From Lutraria lutraria (Eukaryota; Mollusca; Bivalvia; Venerida; Mactridae), in NCBI GenBank assembly GCA_964023205.1, contig OZ026842.1, forward strand, positions 5,063,067 through 5,127,066: DNA of 64,000 nucleotides. The letters are read 5' to 3'. A program made the translations under genes and the position numbers. Positions 21,561 through 34,320 of this stretch are shown here, in pieces. The notes below the pieces were generated by a model. That model saw only the letters and a program-made list of their open reading frames with translations. It ran no database searches and had not been told where the DNA came from. How positions within the stretch are numbered: the first letter of the stretch is position 1; every line of letters begins with the position of its first letter.

Positions 21561-24110
21561 TGTCTTACTTCTGCATGTTTATTTAATTGATGATTTATGT
21601 TGTATTGTAAGATAATGATGTTTGTAAGTTTCTATAAACATTGTATCATTTTGTTAATACAAAATGTAATATAACACCACATCAGTATCATGTTGGGCAT
21701 TAAGTAGAAATATGGGTTACCTAATGCGTTAGATTAGTAGTGTTACATAAATGGTTGTTAAACGATCCTTTGTCTTCATAGAAACACAGTCATGTTGATG
21801 TCTGCCGCGCAAAAATGAAAAAAAAACCAGCATCATAAACCTCAATGATCCGAGGACTGAGTCCAACTAAATGACTGTCCATTAAAAAGCTCAGTTGTCC
21901 GACGGTCCAGTAAATTTTTCCAGTGGGAATTTTATTATATTTCAGAACAAAAAATGAAATGTTTTAATCACTTTAAAAAAATATGTATTTTTTTACTTTG
22001 ATGAAAATATGCTAACCAGTTATTTATTTTCAGTTTTGATCCATGAAAAGTTAATTCGGCCAAATAAAGTTTGCAATTTAACTGGACAAAATGTCCAGAA
22101 ATTGATAAAATTTTTCCTGAAGACTGCTTACATGTAACTCATTGTATGCTAGTTCTATAATGTCTAATACAATATATTTGTTTTATACAACTGTTCCATG
22201 TACAGACATTAACTGACCAAATTATTGTTTGAATACTTAATCTGGCTTTTACTCACCATAGGTGGTGAACAGACATGCATTGACACCGCTTGCGACGCTG
22301 TTGTATTGCTTTGATATTTTAACATGAAACATATCATGTAATATTGTCATGTTTATGATACATATTCCTACATTGTGTTGTGTATAATGTTGTTATACCA
22401 TGGGGTTATTATATATCTACATAATAAGAATGTTATATGTTTACTTGTTAATATTGTTTTCTTGTTATACATTCGTCAGATATTTTACTGTTCTGTGTTT
22501 GAAAGTTAGCCAGTAAGGTGTGTGGAAAAGTCATGAAATGTTCTTTGACTCTAAAGGGAGACAAATAGTTCTCACCATATAATAGGTAGTCTCATCTTGT
22601 GATTTTTATTGTAAAAGATGTTATATTTCATCATTATTTGCTGTGAAAAGTGTGGAACAATACTTCTACAGAACATAATTGTACTAATATCAGATAATTT
22701 ATGAATCATCTCATTTCGAAAAGTGATATCATTTTAGGGGGGATAACTAGTGTTCTGATTTCTAGGAAATTGCATTTTTACGTAATATTCATGTTCTGTA
22801 GACAAGTATGTTTTCTTTAATTTTGGTGCATTGATTGTGGATCTATCTATACATGATTGTATCTGCTTAATATCTGTTTACCCTTGCATTGATGGACGTT
22901 CTGTTTAGTGGCATTTATATTTATCACCAGGCCACTGTGTAGAAAATCTAACTTTCAGTTCACTGCTGGTCTACCAAGTTGACAGATAAATTCCATGATT
23001 TATCCTACACATTGACAGACCTATGTGTTTTATGTTGATCCCTGCCTGTCCCTCTAGATTGGCCGTCTACTTATTAAACTCCATTTTGATTATGCCCACC
23101 TTGTATTAAGTTTAACCCTAAAACTCACAGCCTGTCCCGAAATGTTAATTCTGTGATAAGGCAAAGTACTGTATACGTCTTTAACTTGGCAGGGCTAAAA
23201 TTTGGCGTTTTTTGGAAATTTAAATATTGGTGGTGGTCAAGAATTGGCGATTTCTTAAAAATCCGCCAAAATAAAACCATCTATTTTCCGCCGCCCCTAA
23301 AATTAAACCGATGTAACCTATATTTTAATTTGCTTTACATCTTTAAATGTTCTTTGTTTGTAAACATGTTCGCACCTTCCATATACTTGTACAATGCCCT
23401 TGTCTTATTGTGATATACATCATTAATAGTATCCCTTTGTTATAAAAATTGCAAACACCGTCGAAGATTAGCACCTTTTGTTAACAAATGGTAATGGTTT
23501 GCTTGTTTGTCCATATCACTTAGCTTTTTTTGTTGATAACGACTATTTTTATATACCATTTTATGGATATGTACAAAAGTATAACTTTTTTGCACTTATT
23601 TGCATATTTAACCACTGATTAATTATTTTAAGCTTAAGTCAAAATATTTTTTTTTTGCTATTATTGGCGGTGTTATATATCTGCGGTGTGAATTATTGGC
23701 GTGGTTTTAAATTGGCTGAAACCTATCAACCGCCAAAATAGCGAACATTAAACCACCGCCAAAATTTCAACGTATACAGTATTTGATTTGAGAAAAATTG
23801 TTCAGTAATGAACATAATTGTTTAAGGAGTGAGTGTTGACAAAAATCATCCACCATACATATATTAACTTTATATGCTTCTATATACTGGTATACATTTG
23901 TGTTTATGTATTATATATGTATAAATATTGCTTGCTGTGATAGTTTGCTCCAAAGGACACAGTGAAAGAAGTGATAGGACTTTTTTACATAGAATGTATT
24001 TTATAGATTTTATACACTTGGCTTCTTGTTATTGCTTATATAATCAAAGAGGAAATGTTGTTATGGTTACGTGTATGTGCTATATGAGATTTGTTGTGTA
24101 TATATACTAA
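21561..24110 (+). other. 3' flank and probable 3' UTR of the GDPD5-like gene
   Basis: No coding frame is supported. An AATAAA lies at 22063-22068. The stretch is AT-rich and contains the element at 23165-23782. Where transcription ends is not visible from sequence. Confidence 0.4.
23165..23782. mobile_element. MITE with TACTGTATACGT ends
   Basis: The left end is TACTGTATACGTCTTTAACT and the right end is CAACGTATACAGTA. The interior is rich in TTGGCG and CCGCCAAAAT blocks in inverted order, forming long imperfect inverted arms. It is related to the element at 2669-3080. Confidence 0.75.
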
Positions 24111-24112
24111 AC

Positions 24113-24440
24113 GTGGTTAAGCTCGCTGAGACCCGCCTTCATGGTCGAGTGGTTAAGCTCGCTGAGACCCGCCTTCATGGGCGAGTGGTTAAGCTCGCTG
24201 AGACCCGCCTTCGTGGCCGAGTGGTTAAGCTCGCTGAGACCCGCTTCAGTGGTTGAGTGGTTTAGGTCACCGACTTCAAATCACTGTAACCTCTCGCTGA
24301 TAGTGGGTCTGGGGTTCAAGAAAGTAGGTAAAAGTGAAAGTCTAGTGCTAGTTCTTCCCAGGAACGATGGTTAGGTGAACTGTCTGCCTCATATGACTCA
24401 GACTGTTGAAAAGGGGCGTAAAACAAATAAACAAACAAAC
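24113..24440 (+). mobile_element. tRNA-derived SINE family 1 with a tandemly repeated head
   Basis: The copy has a tRNA-like head (GGCCGAGTGGTTAAG, as in the D-arm of Leu/Ser tRNAs), a B-box-like GGGTTCAAG, the family body and an AAACAAACAAAC tail. Its head segment is repeated four times in tandem with a period of exactly 36 bases, with starts at 24113, 24149, 24185 and 24221. Since 36 is a multiple of three, open frames run through in several registers; these are not genes. Confidence 0.85.
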
Positions 24441-24534
24441 ATACTATACTAGATGTGTTGTGTGTACTTACTATACGAGTTTTGTTGTGTAAACATACCA
24501 TACAAGATTTGGTTAACTATCATATTTCTTGCTT

Positions 24535-25252
24535 TATTTCACCTGAGTCATAGGCTCAGGATGAGCTTTAGGATCGATGAATGTCTGGCTTCCGTTGTCG
24601 TCCGGGGTCCGCCACACTTATGGTATTTACACTCTAGCATCCACAGCTCCAAACCAATCTTAATCAAACTTGGTCCCAATGTAAATAGCTACAATATCTT
24701 GGATGAATTTGTTTATTGGAAAAATCGATCAGTATTTCAAGAGTTATGGGCCCTTGACTAAGAAAATTTCCTATATTTTCACCTTCATTTCATCACCAAT
24801 CCTATTCATATATACAGTGAATGTGTTTGACCTAAAGGTCTTGGACATTTTCGATCATGGGTGAAATCGAGTTAGGACTAAATGAGTTATGGGCCCTTGT
24901 TATAGAAAATTTGCTATATTTTAGCTTGTTTACACTCTGGCACCTTTATTTCTTTACCAATCTTTATCGTTTATACAGTGAAAATGTATGACCTTAAGGT
25001 CTTAGTTGAGTTGCAAAACCAGTAAGGACTTAATTATGGGCCCTTGAATTAGAAAATTTCCATATCTTCACTATTCATATTTACACAGAATGTACATTTA
25101 CCTGCATCCAGTATTCATGAAAATTAAGAGTTTGTTTTGATCACTGTCTATATAGAAACGGGTCATACAAGATGAAAAACTTAATTACCTCATTAATTAT
25201 AGTGTAGTTGTTCTCAGGTGAGCGATATAGGGCCACCTTGGCCTTCTTGTTA
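24535..25252 (+). mobile_element. Dispersed repeat, TCACCTGA...GGCCTTCTTGTTAA family, copy B
   Basis: The repeat starts TTTCACCTGAGTCATAGGCT and ends TCTCAGGTGAGCGATATAGG...CTTGTTAA. It has internal repeats of AGTTATGGGCCCTTG. The ends match the family at 294, 5313 and 43123. Confidence 0.65.
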
Positions 25253-26094
25253 ACATGTAGCTATTATTAAGCTATTCAATATAGCCTCATCATCATGAAA
25301 AAATATTTAAACTTGAGCTAATTGTGACTTTTTAAGGTATCAAGTAAGTTTAGTTATCATCTGCTCTAGAATTTTTTTATGAGGAAAAGTTCAAATATTT
25401 AGCTCTCTTTAATAGTCAAATGTCAGTTTGTTTCTTTTTGAGATATTGTGTATTATGGTCATAGATGTGGTTTGCCACTTTGTGGTTAAGAAAAAGAATT
25501 GACATTTTCGAGAATTATTACCTCCATTTTTTTGTTTACTTAGCGAATACAGCCATGACTCATTGTTTTGTCAAAACAAGTATTCACCTTTCTAATTATC
25601 TCCTTTGTTTTACCTCATAAAGGGAGGTAATAAAAAGTTGAAAAATGAAACAATACTGTTTCATATACTTCAAGTTGTTTATATTGTAATCTTTGTAATA
25701 TTCTGTAGCCCTACATGGACACAGTATTTATTTATCTTATATTTGCATGTGTGTTTTAATTGACATGTGTACTTTCTACATACTAGCCAGATATAAAGTT
25801 TCACAGTGTAAAAGCTGGAATTTAAGAGTGGTTGCTTGTTGGTATACATTATATACTGTGTCAATGTGGGTCTACAGTTGTTTTTGTTATTATATCTATA
25901 TAATGTTGACATATTGTGAAGCAGGAACTGTCTTGATTTGTGTAATTTAAATTTGTTTTTATAAAGATAGTAGGATTATACAATTATAGTTGCCCACTCA
26001 CTATACTGTACTGATAATATTTATGTAACAATTCATGTAAGTATAATTGTGTATGGTTACAAGTTTTATTTCTGATATTTAATAATCTATTCAC

Positions 26095-26330
26095 CCGCCT
26101 CCGTGGTTGAGTTGTTAAGGTTGCTGACTTCAAATCACTGTAGCCTCTCACTGATAGAGGGTCGTGGGTTTGAGCTCTGCTACCGATCATGTCTCGTTAT
26201 GTGAGAAAGTAGGCAATTGCTTATGTAGGATGGAAGTCTAGCCCTTTTTTCCAGGTTACCGGTAGGTGAACTGTCCGTCTCATATGACTCTTGATTGTTG
26301 AAAAGGGGCGTAAAACTCAATATAAACAAA
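26095..26330 (+). mobile_element. tRNA-derived SINE family 1, full-length copy
   Basis: The most complete copy of this family: head CCGCCTCCGTGGTTGAGTTG, B-box region GGGTTTGAGC, body TGTGAGAAAGTAGGCAATTG, and an end GTTGAAAAGGGGCGTAAAAC with an AAACAAACAAA tail. It lies in the convergent spacer between the GDPD5-like and reductase genes. Confidence 0.85.
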
Positions 26331-27327
26331 CAAATACTAATCTATTCATCATTTGATTCTATAAAAGACAGTGTGCTCATAGCCACAGTATGAATGTACA
26401 CTAATCACTGGATAGTTACTGTTTTAATCATTTGTGTATATAGAACAACAAACTTGTATGTAGCAGTCACTGAATTTATACATTTAACATACTAGTATAA
26501 CGATGATATGTTTACTGTTTGTGTTGGAAACTAGTACATTGTAAGTCTTGTTAAGTCAACAAATGTTTAACAAAATAATACAGTATGCTTGTAACATCTT
26601 TATTGGAAAAACTATCTTTGTTATAAATGTTACTAAATAAATAATTTAAGTAGAGCTATAATAAACGAACATAATAACAAGATATTGTATTTATGATATT
26701 TGCTACAAAATCTTTTTTTACTGGCATTCTTCTAAATTAATAGGATGAAAATTGTAATTATGGTAAATCATTTAATTTATTTCAAGTACATGGTATACAA
26801 TGTCTGTACTATAAGTCATAAGTGAAGGAAAGTAACTGTAACTATGAATATGCATGTTCCGATACATCTGTTTTAACCCACCATTTCAACAGCAACTTAT
26901 CAAACCATGACTTTGTTGATAGAATATTAAATCTTGTTAGTTCTTACTTACATTCAGTTTTGAAATTAGTACAAATGAAGTTCTGTTCTGTTCCATGCTT
27001 CTAGTTTTTTGTTACATTGAATCTCCATATAGCTTTGTGTTTTCCAAAGAATAAAATGTTCAAATATCCGTCAAGATTTTCTAATTTCAGTTCATAGGAA
27101 AATATTTTGAAAGACATATCTGTGCCAGTGTGGTTTAAGCTAACATACTTGCAACACCAATATGGTGATTTTTGTCCTGGTTGGAAAAATACATGGGGAG
27201 AGCTTATGTCTGGGGAACTTTGTCCACATACCAATTTTCTATTAGCAAAGAATGTCTAAGAATCATCCAACTTTTGTCATATTTTTGCTCGTACATCAAT
27301 CAGTTTTACATTCACTCTGTCTGTAAA
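26331..27327. other. Convergent spacer, probable 3' UTR of the reductase gene
   Basis: No coding frame is supported. On the minus strand an AATAAA (complement of 26599-26604) could end the reductase transcript. Confidence 0.4.
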
Positions 27328-30300
27328 CTATCCAGAACCAATAGCCATACATTTACGTTTAAAATCTCCACTCTCAGCTGCGTCCAACATAAATCTAGCA
27401 ACATCTTGTCTACAACATATAATTCTTGTATCTTTTATACGAAGCGACTGGCTTTCCTCAAACTTCACTGGATTGCCTGTAAACACAAATACACGAACAA
27501 TAATGACCTGGTGACCTATATACAGAATAATGACTTGGTGACCTATATAGTGAGTATATACAGAATGATGACTTGGTGACATAAAAATACAGAATGATGA
27601 CTTGGTGACATAAAAATACAGAATAATGACCCGGTGACTTATAAATACAGAATGAGGACTTGGTGACTTATAAGTACAGAATATTGACTTGTTGACCTAT
27701 AAATAAATAACAATGACCTTGTGACCTATAAATACAGAGTAATGACCCGGTGACCTATAAATACAGAATAATGCCTTGGTGACCTATAATGACCCGGTGA
27801 TTTAAAAATACAGAATAATGACTTGGTGACCTACATATACAAGGTTTTGACTTAGTGATTTTTAAATACAGAATAATGACCTGGTAACCTATTAAATACA
27901 GAATATTGACCCGGTGACTTAAAAATACAGAATAATGACTTGGTGACCTATAAACACAGAATAATGACCTGGTGACTTAGAAATACAGAATAATGACTTG
28001 TTGACATATAAATACAAAATAATGACTTGGTGACCTACATATACAAGGTTTTGACTTGGCGACTTATAAATACAGAATAATGACCTGGTGACTTAAAAAT
28101 ACAGAATAATGACTTGGTGACCTATAAATACAAAATAATGACTTGATGACCTACATATACAAGGTTTTGACTTGGCGACCTATAAATCGGAACATTGACC
28201 TGGTGACCTATAAATACAGAATAATGACCCTGTTATTATCATGGTAACAATAATTTGGATGTGAATGTTACCAGAAACAAGGAATTTTTTATTAGGCCTA
28301 ACATTTGTGATCAGTCAAGTAAAATGTGAGGAGCATCTTAGATTAGGGAAAAATTCAAGAAAAATAAGATTAAAAACCTGTTGATTCTGTGTTTGTCAGC
28401 TGTGGAGGACGGACAGATGTATATTCAATATCCGGACATTCTGTGTCGAGATAATCTTCCATTTCACCCATGTTCTTCAAACTCTGTCCGAGAAACAATG
28501 GTTTCAGTAACCAGCTAATGAAGAATGGGTCTGTTGAACTGTCTGAAAGTAAATAATATATTATAGTTACATGATTACATCACAAATTTAAATAATCAAA
28601 TCTTATAGAAGATTTTAATTCATAAAACTAACTAGAACAAATATTACACAATTATGCAATAAAAAAATTGAAAAACATTCGGAATGTAATATGGAAACTA
28701 AATGTAATGCTTCTTAAATAAATTCTTAACACAAGTATGTGTCTTTGAGTTCTTAAATGTGAGCTAGTACATACATGTATATGATAAATGTGGTCTGTTT
28801 CCTGAAGCCATTTAGGCTAAAACTCATGGTAATACACCATCATAAAAATATACTAGCCCCCTATTTATAAATGAGTATGTATACATGATACATAACTGAA
28901 GGGACAAGGGACTGGTGGACTTAATTTAATAATTTTGACTTACCCCTATTGTTTGACAAAATCTAAAAATTAGCCCCCCTCCTCCCCTATATGAGTTAAT
29001 TTTCTGCGAGCCTGTGGTATATTATGATACATGTGTATGTTTGTCCACAAAATGAAGCTGTTGGTATACATACATCTCTGTGATGATACACCAAAGTTGA
29101 CATTAAACAAATGTCTATGTAGAACAAAGAAACTGTGGGTGCAGTATGACCTTAATATATTATGATAGTTGTCTGTGGTTGTCTTGTACCGAGACAAGTT
29201 GTTACGTTGTACAAATTTACATAACCAATTTACGTACAGCATGTAAAATGCTTTATACACATATTATATAACCATGTATAGTGTCATTTACTTATGTTAT
29301 ATATACATGTATAGTATTATATATGTCTGTTATATAAACATGTATAGTGTTATATACTCATGTTATATAAACATGTATAGTGTCATTTACTTATGTTATA
29401 TATACATGTATAGTATTATATACGTCTGTTATATAAACATGTATAGTGTTATATACTCATGTTATATAAACATGTATAGTGTTATATACTTGTGTTATAT
29501 ATACATGTATGGTGTTATATACTTATTTTATACATGTATAGTGTTATACACTTATTTTATACATGTATAGTGTTATATATACATATATAGTGTTATATAC
29601 TTGTGTTATATATACATGTATAGTGTTATATACTTGTGTAATATATACATGTTTGGTGTTATATACTTATTTTATACATGTATAGTGTTATATACTTATT
29701 TTATACATGTATAGTGTTATATACTTGTGTTATATATACATGTATAGTGTTATATACTTGTGTTATATATACATGTATAGTGTTATATAATGATGTTATA
29801 TAACCATGTATAGTGTCATTTACTTATGTTATATATACATGTATAGTATTATATACGTCTGTTATATAAACATGTATAGTGTTATATACTCATGTTATAA
29901 AAACATGTATAGTGTCATTTACTTATGTTATATATACATGTTTGGTGTTATATACTTATTTTATACATGTATAGTGTTATATACTTATTTTATACATGTA
30001 TAGTGTTATATATACATGTATAGTGTTATATACTTGTGTTATATATACATGTACAGTGTTATATACTTGTGTTATATATACATGTTTGGTGTTATATACT
30101 TATTTTATACATGTATAGTGTTATATACTTATTTTACACATGTATAGTGTTATATACTTGTGTTATATATACATGTATATTGTTATATACTTGTGTTATA
30201 TATACATGTATAGTGTTATATAATGATGTTATATAAACATGTATAGTGTTATATACTCGTTTTATACATGTATAGTGTCATATAATGATGTTATATAAAC

Positions 30301-32996
30301 ATGTATAGTGTTATATAATCATTGTATACATGAATAGTGTTATATAATGATGTTATATAAACATGTATAGTGTTATATACTTGTTTTATACATGTATAGT
30401 GTCATATAATGATGTTATATAAACATGTATAGTGTTATATAATGATGTTATATAAACATGTAGTGTTATATACTTATATATATTTACATAGTGTTGCACA
30501 CTCACTTTTTGTATACCAGGATGCCATGAATATAAGTCTACGTATTCCTTGTTTTCTCATGGCAGATACGATATGTTTAGCAGAATCTGTATAAAATGTG
30601 ATTGTCCATAAACTGAAGAAACTCGGTGCACACCCAAGACATGATAACACGGCATCCTGACCTTCAAAATGTGGAGATAACGAATCCGCATCAAATATAT
30701 TTGCTGTAACAACCTGTAACAAAAAGTGTAATTGTCTTAAATAGGATTACAAGATTTTTTAACTCACATCTGAATTGTGGAAACAAGTTGTAACAAGTAT
30801 GATATTTGTGATGCACAGTCACAGATTAATCACACAATGGAAACCAAGACATACATAATTATGGATTGACCTAGTACAACTTAAAGTCCCATAATCATAT
30901 AAATTTATCGGTCGTAATAGTTTCTATTTGTTCTATAACAGAGGAATCCGGTGTGTTTTCCTCCCCTGCATACTTTATATTATAGCAAGAAAAAATGTTT
31001 CCAAAACCACTATCATATTTTTTATTGATCATTGAAAAAAACACTATTTATAGAATAGCTATGTTTTCCCGCAGTCATATTATGCACACAGCATGAAGTG
31101 ACGTCATGCGCTCTATATATTTCAAGTTTACAAAAGCAAAATTCACAGCGAAATGAGTGTTTTTAGAAGAAAATGGGCTTGTTTCGTCAGTAATAATTAT
31201 CCTGGGATAATATCAGCAATTGTTTGTTTTCTGCATATATTTTTTATAGCAAAAAGCTGATGGGTCTTTAATAAATGACTGTTCGTGACTGTGATATATA
31301 TATTTTATTTGAATTCATTTATGAAATCAGGCAACTGGAAAATCGAATAAATAGGGCTGAGGTGGACCATGCAAACCTTGCAGTGGTGTGGTCATCTGCT
31401 TACAATAGTAACGTAGTGTCAGGGGCAGGTAACTCTAGACAAAACGTGTAGAAGAGCAGGTAGGTGGACGTATACGTCACTTCAGAAATCTCTTGAGTTA
31501 TTGTATGACATTCAGAAGGTTAATTTAAGGTTAAACTAGTCCTTGACCATTGTAGTATATCATACAAATATAATAAGTCAGGCTTTTAACTGGTCGAAAT
31601 CTATCACGCGTAGCGTTTGATATTGATGAAGAATATTACATAAAAAATCAGATAAATTAAGGTCGATTTAAGTAACAAAGGGTTATCAAAACAGGTGAAA
31701 TAACACAAAATGAACATGGTCACCTTAAGGTGAGGGGTGTTTAAGGTCTACCATTCTCAACTTGTGTACGTGTATATACCCTCGTACTATAATATATAGA
31801 TGAGTCAACAATCGCTGGTATATAAATTATCGCATTTATAATTTGTTCAACATCTATGTAAAGACTTTATTGATACCTGCTTGAAGATCGTCATGTTTAT
31901 AGAAACGTGATTATATGAACACTCATTTACATAATATTCAGCTTATTTATGACAATGAAGTCTGTGGTTTCTGTCCAGTTAAGAATATTTAAAACGTGCA
32001 CTTAAGAATAATTCACTGTTTAAAGTATCATTATGGTAGAGCACTTTTCTAACAATTTCGTGATACAAAGTTCATTATTAAATTTTATTTTTTGTGTCAG
32101 AAACCATTCCAACACATGAAATTACGCGCTCAGTTTGCAAAATGTTTCGTACTTAACAAAATGTACCAGGCTGTGCGCCAGTCTACCTTATAGAATGTCC
32201 CTGATAACATTTATAAGGCTTAGATATCACAATATGTACATGTTTACATTCCTCTCACACTTAAATATGGGTTCGGGCCGAGTGATTGAAGTTACGTTTA
32301 TAGTAAACATTATATATATATATATATATTTGTACAAACAAACAAGTCATTATACATCATTATATAAACGTGCGACCGTGAAAAATACGCGAAAACGAAC
32401 TGCTCCCTCTACAACAACTATACCTCTCTTCAGTGACACTACTAATTAACTCTCTTTAACAACCAATTTACTTGTCTCCGTAAAATGTTGCTTAGCGAGG
32501 GGTACTTAAAACTGTATCGCCCCTCCCCCAAACACAGAGACACGTACCAACTATACAGGTAAGTATAAGGAATGTTAGAGAGGATCAAGTCAAACGTACT
32601 GGTTAAGTAAAGTAATAATTTAAGTATACATGTACATGAATTGTACGTAATGTCTTCGACAACGATTACTGTACGCTAATTTTAATGTGACAATTCGTTA
32701 CAAAAATACTTCAGTACTTCTTTTTTCATATCCACGTTCAATTGTTTACATATTTTACAAGTAATCGTATAGAATAATATAAACCAGAGTTTCAACATTA
32801 TATTTTAATCAATTGTAGATTCCCTGTGTAATCATGCATAATCTATAATTCTATATCCTACCTTAAGATTGTCATTTTCATCCGTAATCTTATCCGGGTT
32901 ACGAACTATCGCCGTGACCTGGTGACCCCTTTTCAATGCCTCCTTCAAAACGTGTAGTCCAGACGGCCCCGTGGCCCCTAAAAGTGCTATTTTCAT
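27328..32996 (-). CDS. BLVRB: NAD(P)-binding reductase, BLVRB/flavin-reductase-like SDR (complete, 4 exons)
   Basis: Minus-strand exons are 32996-32862, 30713-30506, 28542-28378 and 27476-27328. Phases join (0, 1, 1) and give 218 residues, near the 206 of human BLVRB. The N-terminus MKIALLGATGPSG holds the GxxGxxG dinucleotide-binding loop (G7-G13). Further family marks are the VRNPDKI segment, GQDAVLSCLG at about 63-72, MASWYT with S110 where BLVRB has its active-site serine, CPDIEYTSVRPP and a closing RQDVARFMLDA. Such enzymes use NADPH to reduce flavins or biliverdin in the cytosol; the true substrate here is unknown. There is no signal peptide. Introns 2 and 3 consist largely of tandem arrays that reach close to the splice sites. 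The exon 3 donor (CAG|GTTTTT) is weak. Divergence from BLVRB is large, so the symbol names the group rather than a proven ortholog. Confidence 0.87.
27490..28240. repeat. About 29-bp tandem array (TAATGACCTGGTGACCTATA) in intron 3 of the reductase gene
   Basis: Roughly 25 imperfect copies of a unit built from AATGACCTGGTGACC plus TATAAATACAGAAT. The array begins about 13 bases from the exon 4 acceptor and fills most of the 901-base intron. Confidence 0.9.
29268..30478. repeat. 29-33-bp tandem array (ACATGTATAGTGTTATATAC) in intron 2 of the reductase gene
   Basis: Units of 33 bases (with a TTGTGTTATATAT link) and 29 bases (with a TTATTTTAT link) alternate. A longer block of several units at 29268-29530 recurs at about 29803-29990, so there is higher-order order. 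The array ends about 28 bases from exon 2. Long open frames here arise from the repeat and code for nothing. Confidence 0.92.
30882..31271 (+). mobile_element. TTAA-type MITE with full CRE, TATA box and short ORF, copy 3
   Basis: The ends are TTAAAGTCCCATAATC and GCTGATGGGTCTTTAA. Inside are TGACGTCA at 31099-31106, CTCTATATAT at 31111-31120, and a 35-codon frame from ATG 31153 to TGA 31260. It lies in intron 1 of the reductase gene, on the strand opposite to that gene. Confidence 0.85.
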
Positions 32997-33246
32997 ATTG
33001 AGTATCCTAGCTGTGTAATGTTATTATATTGTACGCTAGTTTATACGTGTTTACTATATTTATACGCTACACGAACACTCCTCACAGCCAATCAATACGA
33101 GTGTTGCCGAGAGAAAACGTGCTTAACTTCACGACATACAGCTACTGTATGTATACAGCTTGTGATAATAAATCAACAAATACTTCCAGTTATTTCATCA
33201 CAATCTTCCAGATTTAAGCTGTCACATTGCTTTGACACGATATCAG
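32997..33246 (-). promoter_or_regulatory. Probable promoter and 5' UTR region of the reductase gene
   Basis: This stretch lies directly upstream of the ATG at 32996 (minus). No clear TATA or initiator stands out. It is placed by position only; a MITE begins at 33247. Confidence 0.35.
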
Positions 33247-33477
33247 GCCATCTTTAAAATATTGTGTTTGCGGTAACGCTACCTAATCACCAAAAAGGTC
33301 ACTATCCAACCATTTTTGACCTCTCGGGCATTAATTCTAAATATAAAAAATAACATTCTGACATGTATTTTGAGTTCAATATAAAAATTAGATTGTACAA
33401 AAATATTTCACACCTACCTGTCCACTAAAATATCTCTGGGTAAGGTCACCGCAAACAAACATATTTTATAAAGGATA
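33247..33477. mobile_element. MITE with GGCCATCTTTAAAA ends, copy 2
   Basis: It starts GGCCATCTTTAAAATATTG...TTTGCGGTAAC and closes with CACCGCAAACAAAC...TAAAGGATAGCC. It pairs with the copy at 4346-4585. It lies just upstream of the reductase gene. Confidence 0.7.
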
Positions 33478-34039
33478 GCCTCACGACATCCCTGAATATA
33501 CGTACGCTCTAAACTGTATAAAAATTAAATGTTACGTATAATCAGGAACTTTGTCATTATTGTAAGGCTTAACAACAATAAAGGTTTGATTCTTGTTACT
33601 CCAAAAGGCCCGATCTTTTACCAACAACCCTCGACTTTTTATTTGGACCGAGGAACAGAACAGCCACCCTCTCCACACGCTTCCAAGAGCCAATGAAAAA
33701 CCCGACCTGTATACCTACTTAATTTTAATGAACATTTAACCCAAAACAAACCCTTTTTAGGCTTTACAAATAAACGATGCGTCCTACGGATGCAAACCGC
33801 TTAAATCAGTACAGACAAGGACTTGTTTACATGTATAAGAAATATAAGTAATGGAGTCTTTTACATAGAAATTACCCAATTTTTTATATTTATAATTTAT
33901 ATATTTTGTACCACACATAATACTAATAGTAATTTAGGTATACTTTGATTTATGCAATTACAATGCATAACGTGAGTTCATTTATTCATCTGCAGTAAAA
34001 TAATATGTATAAATATATCGGAAGCATACAACGGTTTAA

Positions 34040-34320
34040 TATCTAAGGGAGGTAATCCAAATAAGAATATTGACTTTTGAACGACAAAAAGATTTTCCCA
34101 CGGTCCCCAGACACTTATTTCAGTTATTTCTCTTATATTAGTATACCCCTATTAAATAACGTTTGATAATTTGATTAAGGTATTAATAAGGATGTTAACT
34201 TATGAATTTGAACTTTGAAACCCAAAGAGTAAAGCCACAAGCTAATTTCTTGGTTTTGAATAAGGGAGATAATTTGAACGTATGCAGATGCTGATTTCAA
34301 GGCATTTTCTCCGTAATAAA
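34040..34320. repeat. Left arm of a long imperfect inverted repeat
   Basis: The arm starts ATCTAAGGGAGGTAATCCAA and ends AAGGCATTTTCTCCGTAAT. Its inverse is found at 35445-35735 with many small differences. The spacer is about 1.1 kb. Confidence 0.8.

Noticed and set aside
24071..24374. Open frames with repeated VKLAETRLHGR-like peptides
   Set aside because: They come from the 36-bp tandem head of a SINE.
26822..27004. 60-codon plus-strand frame near the reductase 3' end
   Set aside because: No match and lies in the likely 3' UTR of the convergent gene.
29274..30236. Long open frames giving repeated MYSVIYLCYIY-like peptides
   Set aside because: They run through a tandem array whose 33-base unit is a multiple of three; no start context, splice logic or family match.
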